DNA of 64,000 nucleotides. Source: JBBQWZ01 sp038210135. Its GTDB lineage: Bacteria > Acidobacteriota > Terriglobia > Bryobacterales > Bryobacteraceae. A model generated the notes under the pieces. The model ran no database searches, was not told where the DNA came from, and worked only from the letters and a program-made list of their open reading frames with translations. Positions 41,903 through 51,428 of the stretch are shown piece after piece. Position numbers and translations under genes: made by a program. The DNA is taken from NCBI GenBank assembly GCA_038210135.1, contig JBBQWZ010000037.1, positions 9,345-73,344 on the forward strand, in the 5' to 3' direction. Every line of letters starts with the position of its first letter. Positions within the stretch are counted from its first letter, which is position 1.

Positions 41903-43053
41903 GAACGAAATGGATTTTTTTCACGGCTGCGGCCGCTCTGCTCATCTCCTGCGAAAAACAGAAGGAAGCAGAGAAGCCCGTCGATCCTCCCATCAAAATT
42001 TCAGCCACCGGAGAAGTCACCCTGCCCGCCGGATCTGCCAAGCGCAAGCAATTGAAGATTGAATCCGTCGTCCTCGCCGACGTGCCGATCCACGAGGTTG
42101 TCGCTCCCGGAAAAATCGAGGCGAATCCGAATCGCGTCTCGCGCGTCGTGTTGCCGCTCGCCGGGCGCATCTCTTCCGTCCTCGTGAAATTGGGCGATCA
42201 GGTGGAATCCGGCTCGCCCCTCATCACCCTTGAAAGCCCCGATAGCGACGCGGCCGTCTCAACTAACTTGCAGGCGCAAGCACAAATTTCCCAGGCAAGA
42301 TCCGGGTTGCTGAAGGCGCAATCGGATCTCGAGCGCACCAAGGATCTCTATGCGCACAACGCCATCGCGAAGAAAGAGGTCCTCAATTCCGAGGCCGCTC
42401 TCGCGCAAGCGCAATCCAACCTCGATCAGGCTCTCGCGTTACAAAAGCAAGCTCAGCGCCGTCTCGAAATCCTCGGCCTCACGCCCGGCGACTTCGGACA
42501 GAAGCTCACTATTCGCGCCTCACTCAGTGGAAAGATTCTCGAACTAAACGTGGTGCCCGGGGAATACCGCAACGACCTCAGCGCTCCCTTGCTGACTATC
42601 GCCGACCTCAGCACCGTCTGGGTCGCGAGCGACGTCCAGGAAACCGACATCCGCTTTATCGATCCGGGCGAAGCCATCACCGTCGAGCTCACCGCGTATC
42701 CGGGCGAGATTTTCCGCGCCAAAGTGATGCGCATCGCCGACATGGTCGATCCGCAGACACGCACCGTTAAGGTCCGTGCCGAGGTCAACAACGCGAAAGG
42801 CCGCCTGCGTCCGGAAATGTTTGGCAAGATCCGCCACGTCGAAGGCTCCCAGCAACGGCCCGTAATTCCGATGTCCGCCATCGTGCAAGGCGAAGGGCAG
42901 AACATCGTCTACAAGGTTTCGGGCAACGATACCTTTCTTCCCGTCGCGGTCAAGCTCGGCGAAAAGACCGGCGAGCGGATCGCCGTGAGTGAAGGCCTCA
43001 AAAAAGGCGACCAGGTGGTCACCGACGGCGTCATGCTGCTGCGGGGGAACTAG
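41899..43053 (+). CDS. czcB: RND efflux periplasmic adaptor lipoprotein (CzcB-like)
   Basis: 384 residues. A lipobox LISC places C18 as the lipidated residue of an inner-membrane lipoprotein. The membrane-fusion protein core follows: barrel-sandwich hybrid (LPLAGRISSVLVKLGDQVESG), a helical hairpin (~120-190), a lipoyl second half (KLTIRASLSGKILELNVVPGE), a beta-barrel and a membrane-proximal domain. There is no obvious His-rich metal-binding N-terminus. It sits between the TolC-type and RND genes, 4-base overlap upstream and four bases from the next start. Confidence 0.92.
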   Translation: MRTKWIFFTAAAALLISCEKQKEAEKPVDPPIKISATGEVTLPAGSAKRKQLKIESVVLADVPIHEVVAPGKIEANPNRVSRVVLPLAGRISSVLVKLGDQVESGSPLITLESPDSDAAVSTNLQAQAQISQARSGLLKAQSDLERTKDLYAHNAIAKKEVLNSEAALAQAQSNLDQALALQKQAQRRLEILGLTPGDFGQKLTIRASLSGKILELNVVPGEYRNDLSAPLLTIADLSTVWVASDVQETDIRFIDPGEAITVELTAYPGEIFRAKVMRIADMVDPQTRTVKVRAEVNNAKGRLRPEMFGKIRHVEGSQQRPVIPMSAIVQGEGQNIVYKVSGNDTFLPVAVKLGEKTGERIAVSEGLKKGDQVVTDGVMLLRGN

Positions 43054-43057
43054 CCAA

Positions 43058-46000
43058 GTGATCGCCCTACTCTTGCGGTTCGCGCTTCGCCAGCGCTTCA
43101 TCACCGTCCTCGCCGGCCTCACCCTGATCGGACTCGGCCTGTGGGCGTTCCAGCAACTCAAGATCGAGGCGTATCCCGACATCTCGGATACGCAGGTCGT
43201 CGTCATCACCCTCTACCCGGGCCGCGCCGCCGAAGAGGTGGAGCAACAAGTCACCGTTCCGCTCGAACGCGCACTCAACAGCGTGCCGCAGGTTATTGCG
43301 CGCCGCTCCCGCACCATCTTCGGACTTTCCGTCGTCGAGCTGACTTTCGAATTCGGAACCAATGACTACTTCGCCCGCCAAGTCGTGCTCGAGAAACTGC
43401 GCGACGCCACCCTGCCCGACAACGTCACCCCTTCGCTCGGACCCCTTTCAACACCCATTGGCGAGCTCTATCGCTATCAGATCGAAGGTGCCGGCGGCGA
43501 CCAAATCAAGCTCCGCGAAATTGAAGACTGGATTGTCGAACCTCGTTTCCGCCAAGTGCCCGGCATCGCCGATGTCACGCCCTTCGGCGGCCTGATCAAG
43601 CAATATCAGATCGAGGTCGATCCCAGCGCGCTCAACAAATTCAATCTTTCGATCGCGCAAATCGCCACCGCCGTTGGAGCGAACAGCCAAAATGCCGGCG
43701 GTGCCATGCTCGACAACAAGCAGCAATCCATGGTCGTGCGCGGCGTTGGGCTGGTCCAAAACATCGGCGACATCGAGACCATCGTGGTCAACGAAACCAA
43801 GGGCGTACCCGTATTCATCCGCGACATCGGACGCGTTCGCATCGGCGCCGCCATCCAGACCGGAATCTTCGGCGTCAACAATAACAACGCGGGAATCGAA
43901 GGAATCGTGCTCATGCGGCGCGGCGAGAATCCCACCGAAGTTCTCACCGGAATCCGCGAAGCCGTCGAAGACCTCAACGCCAATCGCCTGCCTCCCGGCG
44001 TGAAGATCACGCCCATCTACGATCGCTCGGACCTCGTCAAGAATACCGTCGGCACCGTCACCCACACGCTGCTCGAAGGTCTGGTCATCGTCGTCGCCGT
44101 GCTCTTCTTGTTTCTCGGCAGTGTCCGTGCCGCGCTGCTGACCGCCATCACGATTCCGCTTTCGCTGCTCTTCGCTTTCGTGTGTATGCACTTCACCGGA
44201 ATTCCCGCGAACCTGCTCAGCCTCGGCGCGCTCGACTTCGGCATCATCGTCGATGGAACCCTCGTCATGGTCGAGCACATCGTCGGCATGCTCGCCCAGC
44301 GCCGTGAGCGCTACGGCGATAAACTCGACGTCGAACGCAGCGTCCGCGATGCCGCCCTCGAAGTCGAGCGGCCGATTTTCTTCTCGCTCCTGATCATCAT
44401 CGCCGCCTACATCCCGCTCTTCACGCTCGAGCGAGTCGAGCGCCGCCTCTTCACGCCGATGGCGTTCACCGTCTGCTATGCGCTGCTCGGCTCCATGCTG
44501 CTGGCCCTGACGCTGATCCCGGTGCTCGCGACCTACCTGTTCCGCAACGGCTCGAAGGAATGGCAGAACCCCGTCCTCACCTGGATCCAGCGCGGCTATG
44601 CCGCCGTGCTCAGCGTCGCGATGCGCCGTCCCTGGCTGGTCGTAACCGCTTCGGCGCTGATCGTCCTGGCCGCTTTCGGACTGGCCACGCGGCTCGGGTC
44701 GGAGTTCCTGCCGCAGTTGGACGAAGGCGTCATTTGGGTGCGTGCCAACCTGCCCGCCGGAATCTCGATCAACAAATCGTCCGAGATTGCCGGAAAGATT
44801 CGCGCGATCCTGCGCCAGTTTCCCGAAGTGAAACTCGTCAGCTCGCAAAGCGGACGCAACGATTCCGGCACCGACCCGTACGGACCGAACCGCAACGAAG
44901 TCTTCGTCGCGCTCAATAACTACGACACCTGGAAGGCCGGCAAGACCAAAGCCGATCTCGTCGAAGAGTTCTCCGCCCGTCTTCGTTCCGAAATTCCCGG
45001 CGCGAATTTCAGCTTTACGCAGCCGATCATCGACAACGTGACCGAAGCCGTCACCGGCTCCGCCGCCGATCTCGCCGTCATCGTCAGCGGACCGGATCTC
45101 GTCACCCTGCGCCGCATCGCCGCCGAGGCGCTTGAAATTGTGAGGCAAGTCCCCGGCGCGGCCGACTCCGCTCTCGAGCAGGAAGCCGATCAGGCGCAGG
45201 TCCGTCTCGCCGTCAATCGCCAGGAAGTCGCCCGTTACGGAATCAACGTGAAGGACGTGCAAGACGTCATCGAAATGGCCATCGGTGGGCGCGTCGTCTC
45301 CACCATGTTCGAAGGCGAGCGCCGCTTCGACATCACCGTCCGTTATATTCCCGAGGCGCGCACCGACATCCCCGCCATCGGCAACATCCTGATTCCCACC
45401 CGTGAAGGCGGTCGCGTACCGCTCTCGCAGCTCGCGCAAATCAAAGTCGTCAGTGGCGCCAGCATCATCGCCCGCCGTGAAAATCAACGCCAAATCACCG
45501 TGCGAACCAACATTCGCGGACGCGATCAAGGCAGCTTCGTCAAGGATGCCCAGACTCGCATCGACGTGAAGATCAAGCTTCCCGGCGGCTATCACGTCGA
45601 ATGGGGCGGCCAGTTTGAGAACCTGGAGCGCGCCCGAAAGCGCCTCACCGTGATCCTCCCGATCACCATCGCGATCATCTTCGTGCTCCTGTTCTTCACC
45701 TTCGGTTCGCCGACGCACGCCGGACTCGTCCTGATGAACGTTCCGTTCTCGCTCGTCGGCGGCATCGTGTTTCTATACCTGCGCGGAATCAACCTGAGCG
45801 TCTCCGCCGCCGTCGGCTTCATTTCTCTATTCGGAGTCGCCGTGATGAGCGGCGTGCTCGTCATCGCCGAAATCAACCGGCGCCTGCGCGTCGAACCCGA
45901 TACGCCCATCGACAAGGCCGTCGTCGAAGGCTCGCTCGCGCAAATGCGGCCCGTGCTGATGATGATCGTCGTCGCCCTTCTCGGCATGGTTCCAGCCGCG

Positions 46001-46156
46001 CGAGCCACCGGAATCGGCAGCGACGTGCAGCGGCCGCTCGCGACCGTGGTGGTCGGCGGTTTGCTGTCCACCCTACTCTTGACGCTGTTCGCGCTCCCTA
46101 GCCTGTACGTCATTATCGGAAGGCGTAAAGAGCGCGCAAAGGAGCACAAATCATGA
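43058..46156 (+). CDS. czcA: heavy-metal efflux RND transporter, CzcA family
   Basis: 1032 residues from the GTG at 43058, the usual length; an ATG at 42989 would run deep into the adaptor gene. Twelve membrane helices and two large periplasmic loops fit the HME-RND family (PGRAAEEVEQQVTVPLERALN). The fourth helix reads LDFGIIVDGTLVMVEH with D393, D399 and E406, the D-D-E pattern of divalent-cation (Zn/Co/Cd/Ni, CzcA-type) pumps rather than the copper/silver CusA pattern. It exports metal by proton antiport. Its 3' end overlaps the DUF190 gene by four bases. Confidence 0.94.
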   Translation: MIALLLRFALRQRFITVLAGLTLIGLGLWAFQQLKIEAYPDISDTQVVVITLYPGRAAEEVEQQVTVPLERALNSVPQVIARRSRTIFGLSVVELTFEFGTNDYFARQVVLEKLRDATLPDNVTPSLGPLSTPIGELYRYQIEGAGGDQIKLREIEDWIVEPRFRQVPGIADVTPFGGLIKQYQIEVDPSALNKFNLSIAQIATAVGANSQNAGGAMLDNKQQSMVVRGVGLVQNIGDIETIVVNETKGVPVFIRDIGRVRIGAAIQTGIFGVNNNNAGIEGIVLMRRGENPTEVLTGIREAVEDLNANRLPPGVKITPIYDRSDLVKNTVGTVTHTLLEGLVIVVAVLFLFLGSVRAALLTAITIPLSLLFAFVCMHFTGIPANLLSLGALDFGIIVDGTLVMVEHIVGMLAQRRERYGDKLDVERSVRDAALEVERPIFFSLLIIIAAYIPLFTLERVERRLFTPMAFTVCYALLGSMLLALTLIPVLATYLFRNGSKEWQNPVLTWIQRGYAAVLSVAMRRPWLVVTASALIVLAAFGLATRLGSEFLPQLDEGVIWVRANLPAGISINKSSEIAGKIRAILRQFPEVKLVSSQSGRNDSGTDPYGPNRNEVFVALNNYDTWKAGKTKADLVEEFSARLRSEIPGANFSFTQPIIDNVTEAVTGSAADLAVIVSGPDLVTLRRIAAEALEIVRQVPGAADSALEQEADQAQVRLAVNRQEVARYGINVKDVQDVIEMAIGGRVVSTMFEGERRFDITVRYIPEARTDIPAIGNILIPTREGGRVPLSQLAQIKVVSGASIIARRENQRQITVRTNIRGRDQGSFVKDAQTRIDVKIKLPGGYHVEWGGQFENLERARKRLTVILPITIAIIFVLLFFTFGSPTHAGLVLMNVPFSLVGGIVFLYLRGINLSVSAAVGFISLFGVAVMSGVLVIAEINRRLRVEPDTPIDKAVVEGSLAQMRPVLMMIVVALLGMVPAARATGIGSDVQRPLATVVVGGLLSTLLLTLFALPSLYVIIGRRKERAKEHKS

Positions 46157-46464
46157 ATAAGCTGTTGGTGATCTACGTCGATGAAACCGACATGCACGAG
46201 CAACTGCCTCTCTATGAGGCGATCTGCCGAAAGCTCGTCCAGCTCGGCGCCCCCGGAGCTACCGTGCTCGCCGGAATCATGGGCTTCGGCAGCCAAGGGC
46301 ACATCCATCGCAAACGCTTGTTCGGCGTTTCGGACGACCGGCCCATTCAGATTTCGGTCGTCGCCGCCGACGCCTTCCTCCGGGAAAAAGCGATCCCCGC
46401 CGTCAAGGTCATGATGAAAGACGGCCTCATGTTTCTCGTAGACGTAGAACGCGTCGGCCCGTAG
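46153..46464 (+). CDS. DUF190 domain protein
   Basis: 103 residues, start overlapping the czcA stop (ATGA). DUF190 proteins have a PII-like alpha/beta fold; matching segments are LLVIYVDETD, LVQLGAPGATVLAGIMGFG and a final MFLVDVERVG. Many are encoded beside CrcB fluoride channels or RND metal pumps. A nucleotide- or metal-sensing regulatory subunit of the pump is plausible from the PII-like fold. It is the last gene of the efflux operon. Confidence 0.88.
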   Translation: MNKLLVIYVDETDMHEQLPLYEAICRKLVQLGAPGATVLAGIMGFGSQGHIHRKRLFGVSDDRPIQISVVAADAFLREKAIPAVKVMMKDGLMFLVDVERVGP

Positions 46465-46940
46465 GCTCGTGCGTGCTTCATTGTCCACGCGCTCCTTCTG
46501 CAACCGCTCTAGCCATCGCGGAGGCAGAATATCGGTCGGCGCCCCTTGCAGTTCCAGAGCTGTTTCATAGTGTTCTTGCAGTGGATGGAACCAGATTGGT
46601 GAGCGCGACCTGACCGTCGCCGCTTCGATGGCCTCCTAGTCACAGATTCAGAAGCAGGTTGTGAAGTGGCGGATTCAGACAATTCAAAATGCCACTGCAA
46701 ACTGTGGGTCGGGCAGATCTCTCGAAAGAGTATAAATGCTTCGTGGGTTCACCCCGAAGTGTGTGGTCCAACATTCCTATCGCGCTCGAAAAGTGAAGGA
46801 CCAGATTTCCTTCCTGGCTGCATGCTACGAGGAGTCGTCTATGATGAAGTCAACCGGCATTATGGAGCAGGCAGGGACTCGAAGTTACGAGCGCAACCTC
46901 AGCAATGATTGCTTAGCTTCTGCCGAGTAGAGGTTTTACG
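46465..46940. other. intergenic region between efflux operon and TPR regulator
   Basis: 476 bases. Two short plus-strand frames (46666-46908 and 46736-46930) have no recognisable content and compete with each other. No clear promoter or terminator was found by eye; a TATAAA at 46731 lacks a partner -35. Confidence 0.45.
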
Positions 46941-49271
46941 GTGCCGTCCGCTTCCGATTCGCCGGTCTTTTGCGTTGATACTATCGAGATCGACGTAGCC
47001 CGCGGCTGTCTGCGCCGGGACGGCCAGGAAGTGCATCTGGCGCCCAAAGCGTTTCGGCTGCTGGTCCATCTGGTAGTCCAGCGCGAGCGCCTCGTGGCCA
47101 AGGAAGAGCTGATGGAGCTTTTCTGGAAGGACACGGCCGTCACGGACGACGCCCTGACGCAATGCATAGCTGAAATCCGGCGCGCCCTCAGCGACAACCC
47201 GCGGAATCCCGCTTACGTAAAGACCGTTCCGCGCCGCGGATATCGCTTTGTGGGAGTCGTCGAAGAGCGTATCGTCGACGAACTACAAAGGTCGAATACC
47301 GGGGAGGCTTCGGCTTCTGAACCGCCCTCGCATTCGGCCCGCCTGCCCGAAGAAATCGCGGTGTTGCCGGTGGCCCACGCCCGCATGCCGATCCGGAACC
47401 CCGCCAGCCGTCGCGTTCCCTGGGTGATCGGCACCGCTCTTCTAGCGGTATCCATCGGCGGAGCCGCCTTCTGGAATTCTTCATTTCGCAGTCCTCTCCC
47501 CGGCCAGGGGAAACGTCAGATTGCGATTATGCGTTTCGAAACCCGCTCCGGTCAGCCGGAACTGGACTGGCTTCGCGACGGTCTGCCGGAAATGCTGGCG
47601 ACTACTCTATCGAAATCTCCGGCCCTGGAAATTCTAAGCCGCGGGCAGCTTTACGCGCGTGCCTCCCGAGGCATAAAACCCGGCGTCGAAGGCGCGCTCG
47701 AACTCGCTCGATCGACGCGCGCTTCCGCCGCCGTCGTCGGATCGTTTTCGAAGCTCGGCGCCAGCATGCGCGTGGATATTCAGCTGTACGATCCGCGGAA
47801 CGGCTCCCTGCTCGGCGCAGAGACGATTACCGTCGAACGCGAGGACAAGCTGCTGGCGCAGATCGACTTCCTTGCCGCCCGGCTGGCGCAAATACTCGCG
47901 CCGCAAAGCCGCAACCACGATCGCCGCGAGCTTGCCTCGCTGATGACGCAGAATCTAGAGGCCTATCGTTATTACACGATCGGCATGGAAAAGGTGGAAG
48001 CCTTCCAGACCGCCGAAGCGATTGCGCTTTTCGAAGCCGCCGTAAAACTCGATCCCGGATTCGTGATGGCCTACGCGCGCATCGGCTACGCGCACGCCGT
48101 CACGAACGCGGAGTTGGCAAAAGGGCGTCCCTATTTGGAGAAGGCTTTTAAAATGTCGGGCCGGCTTACCGAAAAAGACCGGCGGCATATTGTGGCCTGG
48201 TATGCGATCGCCAATCAGGATTACCAAACCGCGCTCCGTCAGTACTCGGACCTCGTCGCCGAATATCCAGGCGAGCCCGAAGCCTACTTCCGCCTCGCCG
48301 CTCTGCTTCGCGGAGAATCCCGTCATGAGGAAGCAGCCGAAAGGTTGCGCCAGGCGATCACAATGGATCCCGAGGATCCGAAGCTCTACAACGCCTTAGC
48401 AGCGGTATCCTCCGAAATGGGCCGGCATGATGATGCCATCGGCATGGCGAGTCGGTACGTCGCTTTGGCCCCTATGGATCCAAATTCCCACGACAGCCTT
48501 GGACTCTCCTACGATCTCGCGGGTAAGTTTGCACTGGCCATGGACGAATACGGGCAAGCGCTCGAACGCAAACCCGATTTCCATATCGCCGCGCTGCACA
48601 GACTCGCACTGCTCGCTAAAATGGGCCGCTTCAACGAATGCGTTCGTGAATCGCTGGCGCTCGCCGAAAGCGTCGAGGGTCACATTGAAAAACGGCGAGG
48701 CTGGGATCAGGCGGCTCGCGCGGAATGGGCCCGCGGCCATACGGTGCAGGCCCGTACCTACGCCGCGAATGCGATTGAGTATCACATCGAAGGAATTCAA
48801 GATATCAATCCGGCTGTACTTCTGCTTCCAGTGAGCAATTCACGCCAGAGCATCGTCGTCGCACCGCAAGTCGGCAGGGGAAGCCGTTACGGCGAACGTC
48901 GCGTGTTCTACTTCCTGGCCCAGGAACATAAGTCGCACGGAAGGAATGCGGAAATGCTGATCGCCTTGCAGCAGCTCCTCAAAGCGCGAACGGGCTGGGG
49001 TGATTGGGAAACCTATGAAGATTCGCTGGCAGAAGCGTACTTTGGCCTGGGAAGAATGGACGACGCCATTCCCGAGTACGAGCGGGCACTCCGTATATTT
49101 CCTGGAATCGCCAAGGCGCGGTTTCATCTCGCGCAAGCCTACCAGAGCAAGGGCCGGGCGGAAGAAGCGAAGCAGCAGTACCGCGAGTTTCTGGGGCTAT
49201 GGAAGCAAGCGGACGCCGATCTGCCGGAGCTCGAGGAAGCCCGCCGCTTCGTCGAGTCCAACCTTCAATAA
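46941..49271 (+). CDS. CadC-like winged-helix transcription factor with membrane helix and TPR domain
   Basis: 776 residues from a GTG with AGAGG upstream. Residues 1-105 are an OmpR-type winged helix (EVHLAPKAFRLLVHLV, TDDALTQCIAEIRRALSD, YVKTVPRRGYRFVG). A single membrane helix follows at ~153-173 (VPWVIGTALLAVSIGGAAF). The outer part has a FlgO/TolB-like segment (SKSPALEILSRGQLYA..., ~205-310) and about ten TPR repeats (~330-770). Such one-component regulators sense something outside and bind DNA inside the cell. The target genes are unknown; neighbours include the efflux operon and the WSC gene. Confidence 0.87.
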   Translation: MPSASDSPVFCVDTIEIDVARGCLRRDGQEVHLAPKAFRLLVHLVVQRERLVAKEELMELFWKDTAVTDDALTQCIAEIRRALSDNPRNPAYVKTVPRRGYRFVGVVEERIVDELQRSNTGEASASEPPSHSARLPEEIAVLPVAHARMPIRNPASRRVPWVIGTALLAVSIGGAAFWNSSFRSPLPGQGKRQIAIMRFETRSGQPELDWLRDGLPEMLATTLSKSPALEILSRGQLYARASRGIKPGVEGALELARSTRASAAVVGSFSKLGASMRVDIQLYDPRNGSLLGAETITVEREDKLLAQIDFLAARLAQILAPQSRNHDRRELASLMTQNLEAYRYYTIGMEKVEAFQTAEAIALFEAAVKLDPGFVMAYARIGYAHAVTNAELAKGRPYLEKAFKMSGRLTEKDRRHIVAWYAIANQDYQTALRQYSDLVAEYPGEPEAYFRLAALLRGESRHEEAAERLRQAITMDPEDPKLYNALAAVSSEMGRHDDAIGMASRYVALAPMDPNSHDSLGLSYDLAGKFALAMDEYGQALERKPDFHIAALHRLALLAKMGRFNECVRESLALAESVEGHIEKRRGWDQAARAEWARGHTVQARTYAANAIEYHIEGIQDINPAVLLLPVSNSRQSIVVAPQVGRGSRYGERRVFYFLAQEHKSHGRNAEMLIALQQLLKARTGWGDWETYEDSLAEAYFGLGRMDDAIPEYERALRIFPGIAKARFHLAQAYQSKGRAEEAKQQYREFLGLWKQADADLPELEEARRFVESNLQ

Positions 49272-49302
49272 TTGATACTGGACTTGAATAATTGATGCTG
49301 GA
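49265..49302 (+). repeat. two-copy 21-bp direct repeat at the regulator gene end
   Basis: The 17-base unit AATAATTGATRCTGGA (preceded by C or G) occurs at 49265-49281 and 49286-49302 with period 21. The first copy spans the stop codon of the TPR regulator gene. Just beyond, a 12-base palindrome CGCAGCGCTGCG lies at 49352-49363 in the convergent gap. No function can be assigned. Confidence 0.5.
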
Positions 49303-49461
49303 GCGGAATATCCGCGCAGCTCGCTCAATCCGAGCAGCGCACAAAGCAGCGCGCAGCGCTGCGGCGTAAGCGGATTACAAGCGTTCCGCCCCTCTACGAA
49401 AACCTGAAACTACTCTCTAAGCCACACCAGTTCCCGAGTCATCCCCACTCAGCGGTAATTC

Positions 49462-50844
49462 TCACTGCGTCCGCTTGTAGTAATACTTGTAGTTCACTCC
49501 CCCCCACATCATCTCGATCCGAACCACCACGTCGCCGGTCGTTCCGGTCGGCTTATACGATATGTTTTGCTGGGCGCTCGCGGAGGCTCCGTTCGCGGCC
49601 TTCGGGTACGCGCACAACTTGTCCTCCGGGTTGGTCGTGGTGAGGCCCTCGGCGCCTACGCATAGAAGAGCGGCTAACCCACCTCCTTTCGATTCGGGGG
49701 TGGATTGCGCGTTGAGCGAAACGCTGAATCCGCTGCCGTCGAACTGCGCCGGTGGAGCACTCCACTGGAACACCGCTATTCCGCCCCATGTACTCCGTGC
49801 AGTGGTCCCTTGAGTGGTGTATGTCCAACCTGCGCGACTTTCAGGCGAAACCGTCACCGAAGTCAGCACCCAGCGTCCTGGCACCGCGCCGGGCGGCTGC
49901 GGATTGCCTCGCGGATCCGGTCCATTCGCGTAGGTCGGGGGAAACTGCGGCTGCGGCTTGGCTCGAGGATCAAAGCCAGGGGGGCCTGTCTGAACCTGGG
50001 GGACGCGGCCAGATCCAGGAGGGCCGGGAATGCCGGTGGAGTACACGCTGTTGGCGGCGAACCCTCCGCAGTTCTGCCCGGAATCGCCGGTGCACTTGAC
50101 GTCGCAATTCGAGGCGGGGCCGTACTTACCGTAATTATTTCCGCAGAGGCAGCTTTGCCCGTTTTGCATGCCGGCATAGGCGAAGCCGCGCTGGCGGCAC
50201 GATGCGACGCAGCTTTGGGGAGAATTGTCGGGCGTCGCGTACGGATAGCCGTTCAGGTCAAAAACTTTGGTATCGCGGAAGCACCCAAGAAATTCGGGTC
50301 GCTGCCCTCTACCCCGGATGCGACCCCCCGGAACTTGGCCCCGATTTGCCTGCTCGGAATCGCACATGGCAGGTTTACCCGCCAAAGCCGCGGCCTCTTC
50401 GCAACACAATCCGGTCTTCACCTGGTTCCAGCCGAAACCCGCCGATTCGCCTGCTCGGATTACGGCGAATTCGCTGGTCCGGGAGTTTTGCAAGACGGAC
50501 ATGTCGCGGCAACAATAACTGAAGAACCTACTGGACGCGCGAACCACCGCCGCCTCGGCGTTGGCGGCCGCGAAACCGCAACCGCCGGGTCGGGTACAGG
50601 AAAGCGGAGATAGGATCAGGTCCGCCAGGAACCATACTCCGGTGCCGCCGATTCCCGGGTTCTCTCGCGCGACGGTCACCCAATCGTTGCGTCCTGAGCA
50701 GGGAGACGTTTTGACCCAGACTCTAAACCCGTCACTGGCGGGTTGTCCCGGTGAGGGCGAGCCCGAAACTAAAAACAGTGCCACGGTGCAAAGGAGCCCC
50801 ACTTTATGTTTCGAAAATCCGAGGATGCTAGTACGACTGATCAA
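49462..50844 (-). CDS. secreted WSC-domain protein
   Basis: 460 residues from a TTG at 50844 with AGGAG six bases upstream. A signal peptide (LLCTVALFLVSGSPSPG) leads to a ~150-residue Cys-rich region (two CC pairs). A clear WSC domain follows at about 183-270 (FLGCFRDTKVFDLNGY, SCVASCRQRGFAYAGMQNG, CLCGNNYGKYG, NCDVKCTGDSGQNCGGF). A Pro/Gly linker and a C-terminal beta-sandwich-like domain come next. WSC domains bind carbohydrate and are better known from fungal and other eukaryotic wall sensors. Surface glycan binding is inferred. Transcribed towards the regulator gene. Confidence 0.8.
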   Translation of the reverse strand: MISRTSILGFSKHKVGLLCTVALFLVSGSPSPGQPASDGFRVWVKTSPCSGRNDWVTVARENPGIGGTGVWFLADLILSPLSCTRPGGCGFAAANAEAAVVRASSRFFSYCCRDMSVLQNSRTSEFAVIRAGESAGFGWNQVKTGLCCEEAAALAGKPAMCDSEQANRGQVPGGRIRGRGQRPEFLGCFRDTKVFDLNGYPYATPDNSPQSCVASCRQRGFAYAGMQNGQSCLCGNNYGKYGPASNCDVKCTGDSGQNCGGFAANSVYSTGIPGPPGSGRVPQVQTGPPGFDPRAKPQPQFPPTYANGPDPRGNPQPPGAVPGRWVLTSVTVSPESRAGWTYTTQGTTARSTWGGIAVFQWSAPPAQFDGSGFSVSLNAQSTPESKGGGLAALLCVGAEGLTTTNPEDKLCAYPKAANGASASAQQNISYKPTGTTGDVVVRIEMMWGGVNYKYYYKRTQ

Positions 50845-51428
50845 ATCGGTCTCCTGTGGTTGCGGTTATCGATCCGGCCGGCGTTCCATGTCGGCCCGAG
50901 CATCGATCTTGGTCCCAAAGCAGGTGAGAAGTAACGAGGAAATGCTGAGGTTTTGACGAACAGATGCTAAGATGAGGGCTTTTTTGAAGGGTTGGTGCAA
51001 CGAAGTGGAATTCGAAACCGAAAACTAATACCCGTCAAAAGGGGGTTCGGAAGAAGCGGAAGCTAGGCCGGACACCGGATCGACTCCGCTTCCCTTGATG
51101 CGTATCGCTCTCGGGAGACAGCGGGTCTTTGCCGGCATGACGCCCAGTCGGGCCAGCTCGGTCGAGATCCGCGGTCAATCTGAGAATCTCAAGCCAACCG
51201 CTTGGACGGGCCCTCTGAGGTACAAGGAGGCTTGGTCGCGAACACCCGGTAACCCGCTCACAACGGATCGAGATTTTGAACGAGCCCGGCAAACCAGTGA
51301 GAAAGATACGTCACTGCGTCGGAAGCCGGGCATGAAGGAGTTATACGCCCCGGCGCGGAAAGCTCGCGATTGTTCGTCATCATGAAAACCCGCACAGGAA
51401 TCGGACTGGCCGTTCGTATACTGAGCTA
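50845..51428. other. intergenic region, no recognised gene
   Basis: 584 bases between the WSC gene (minus) and the peptidase remnant (plus). A 96-codon plus-strand frame at 51095-51385 has low-complexity, non-familiar content and no ribosome binding site. I see no tRNA, hairpin-T-run terminator or IS end here. Confidence 0.45.

Noticed and set aside
43448..45718. 756-codon open frame on the minus strand opposite czcA
   Set aside because: It is antisense to a clear CzcA transporter; the composition (Asp/Glu/Arg/Gly-rich) is the usual mirror of high-GC coding sequence and no domain is visible.
51095..51385. 96-codon plus-strand frame in the 50.8-51.4 kb gap
   Set aside because: No ribosome binding site, no recognisable segments, and high-GC sequence easily yields frames of this size.
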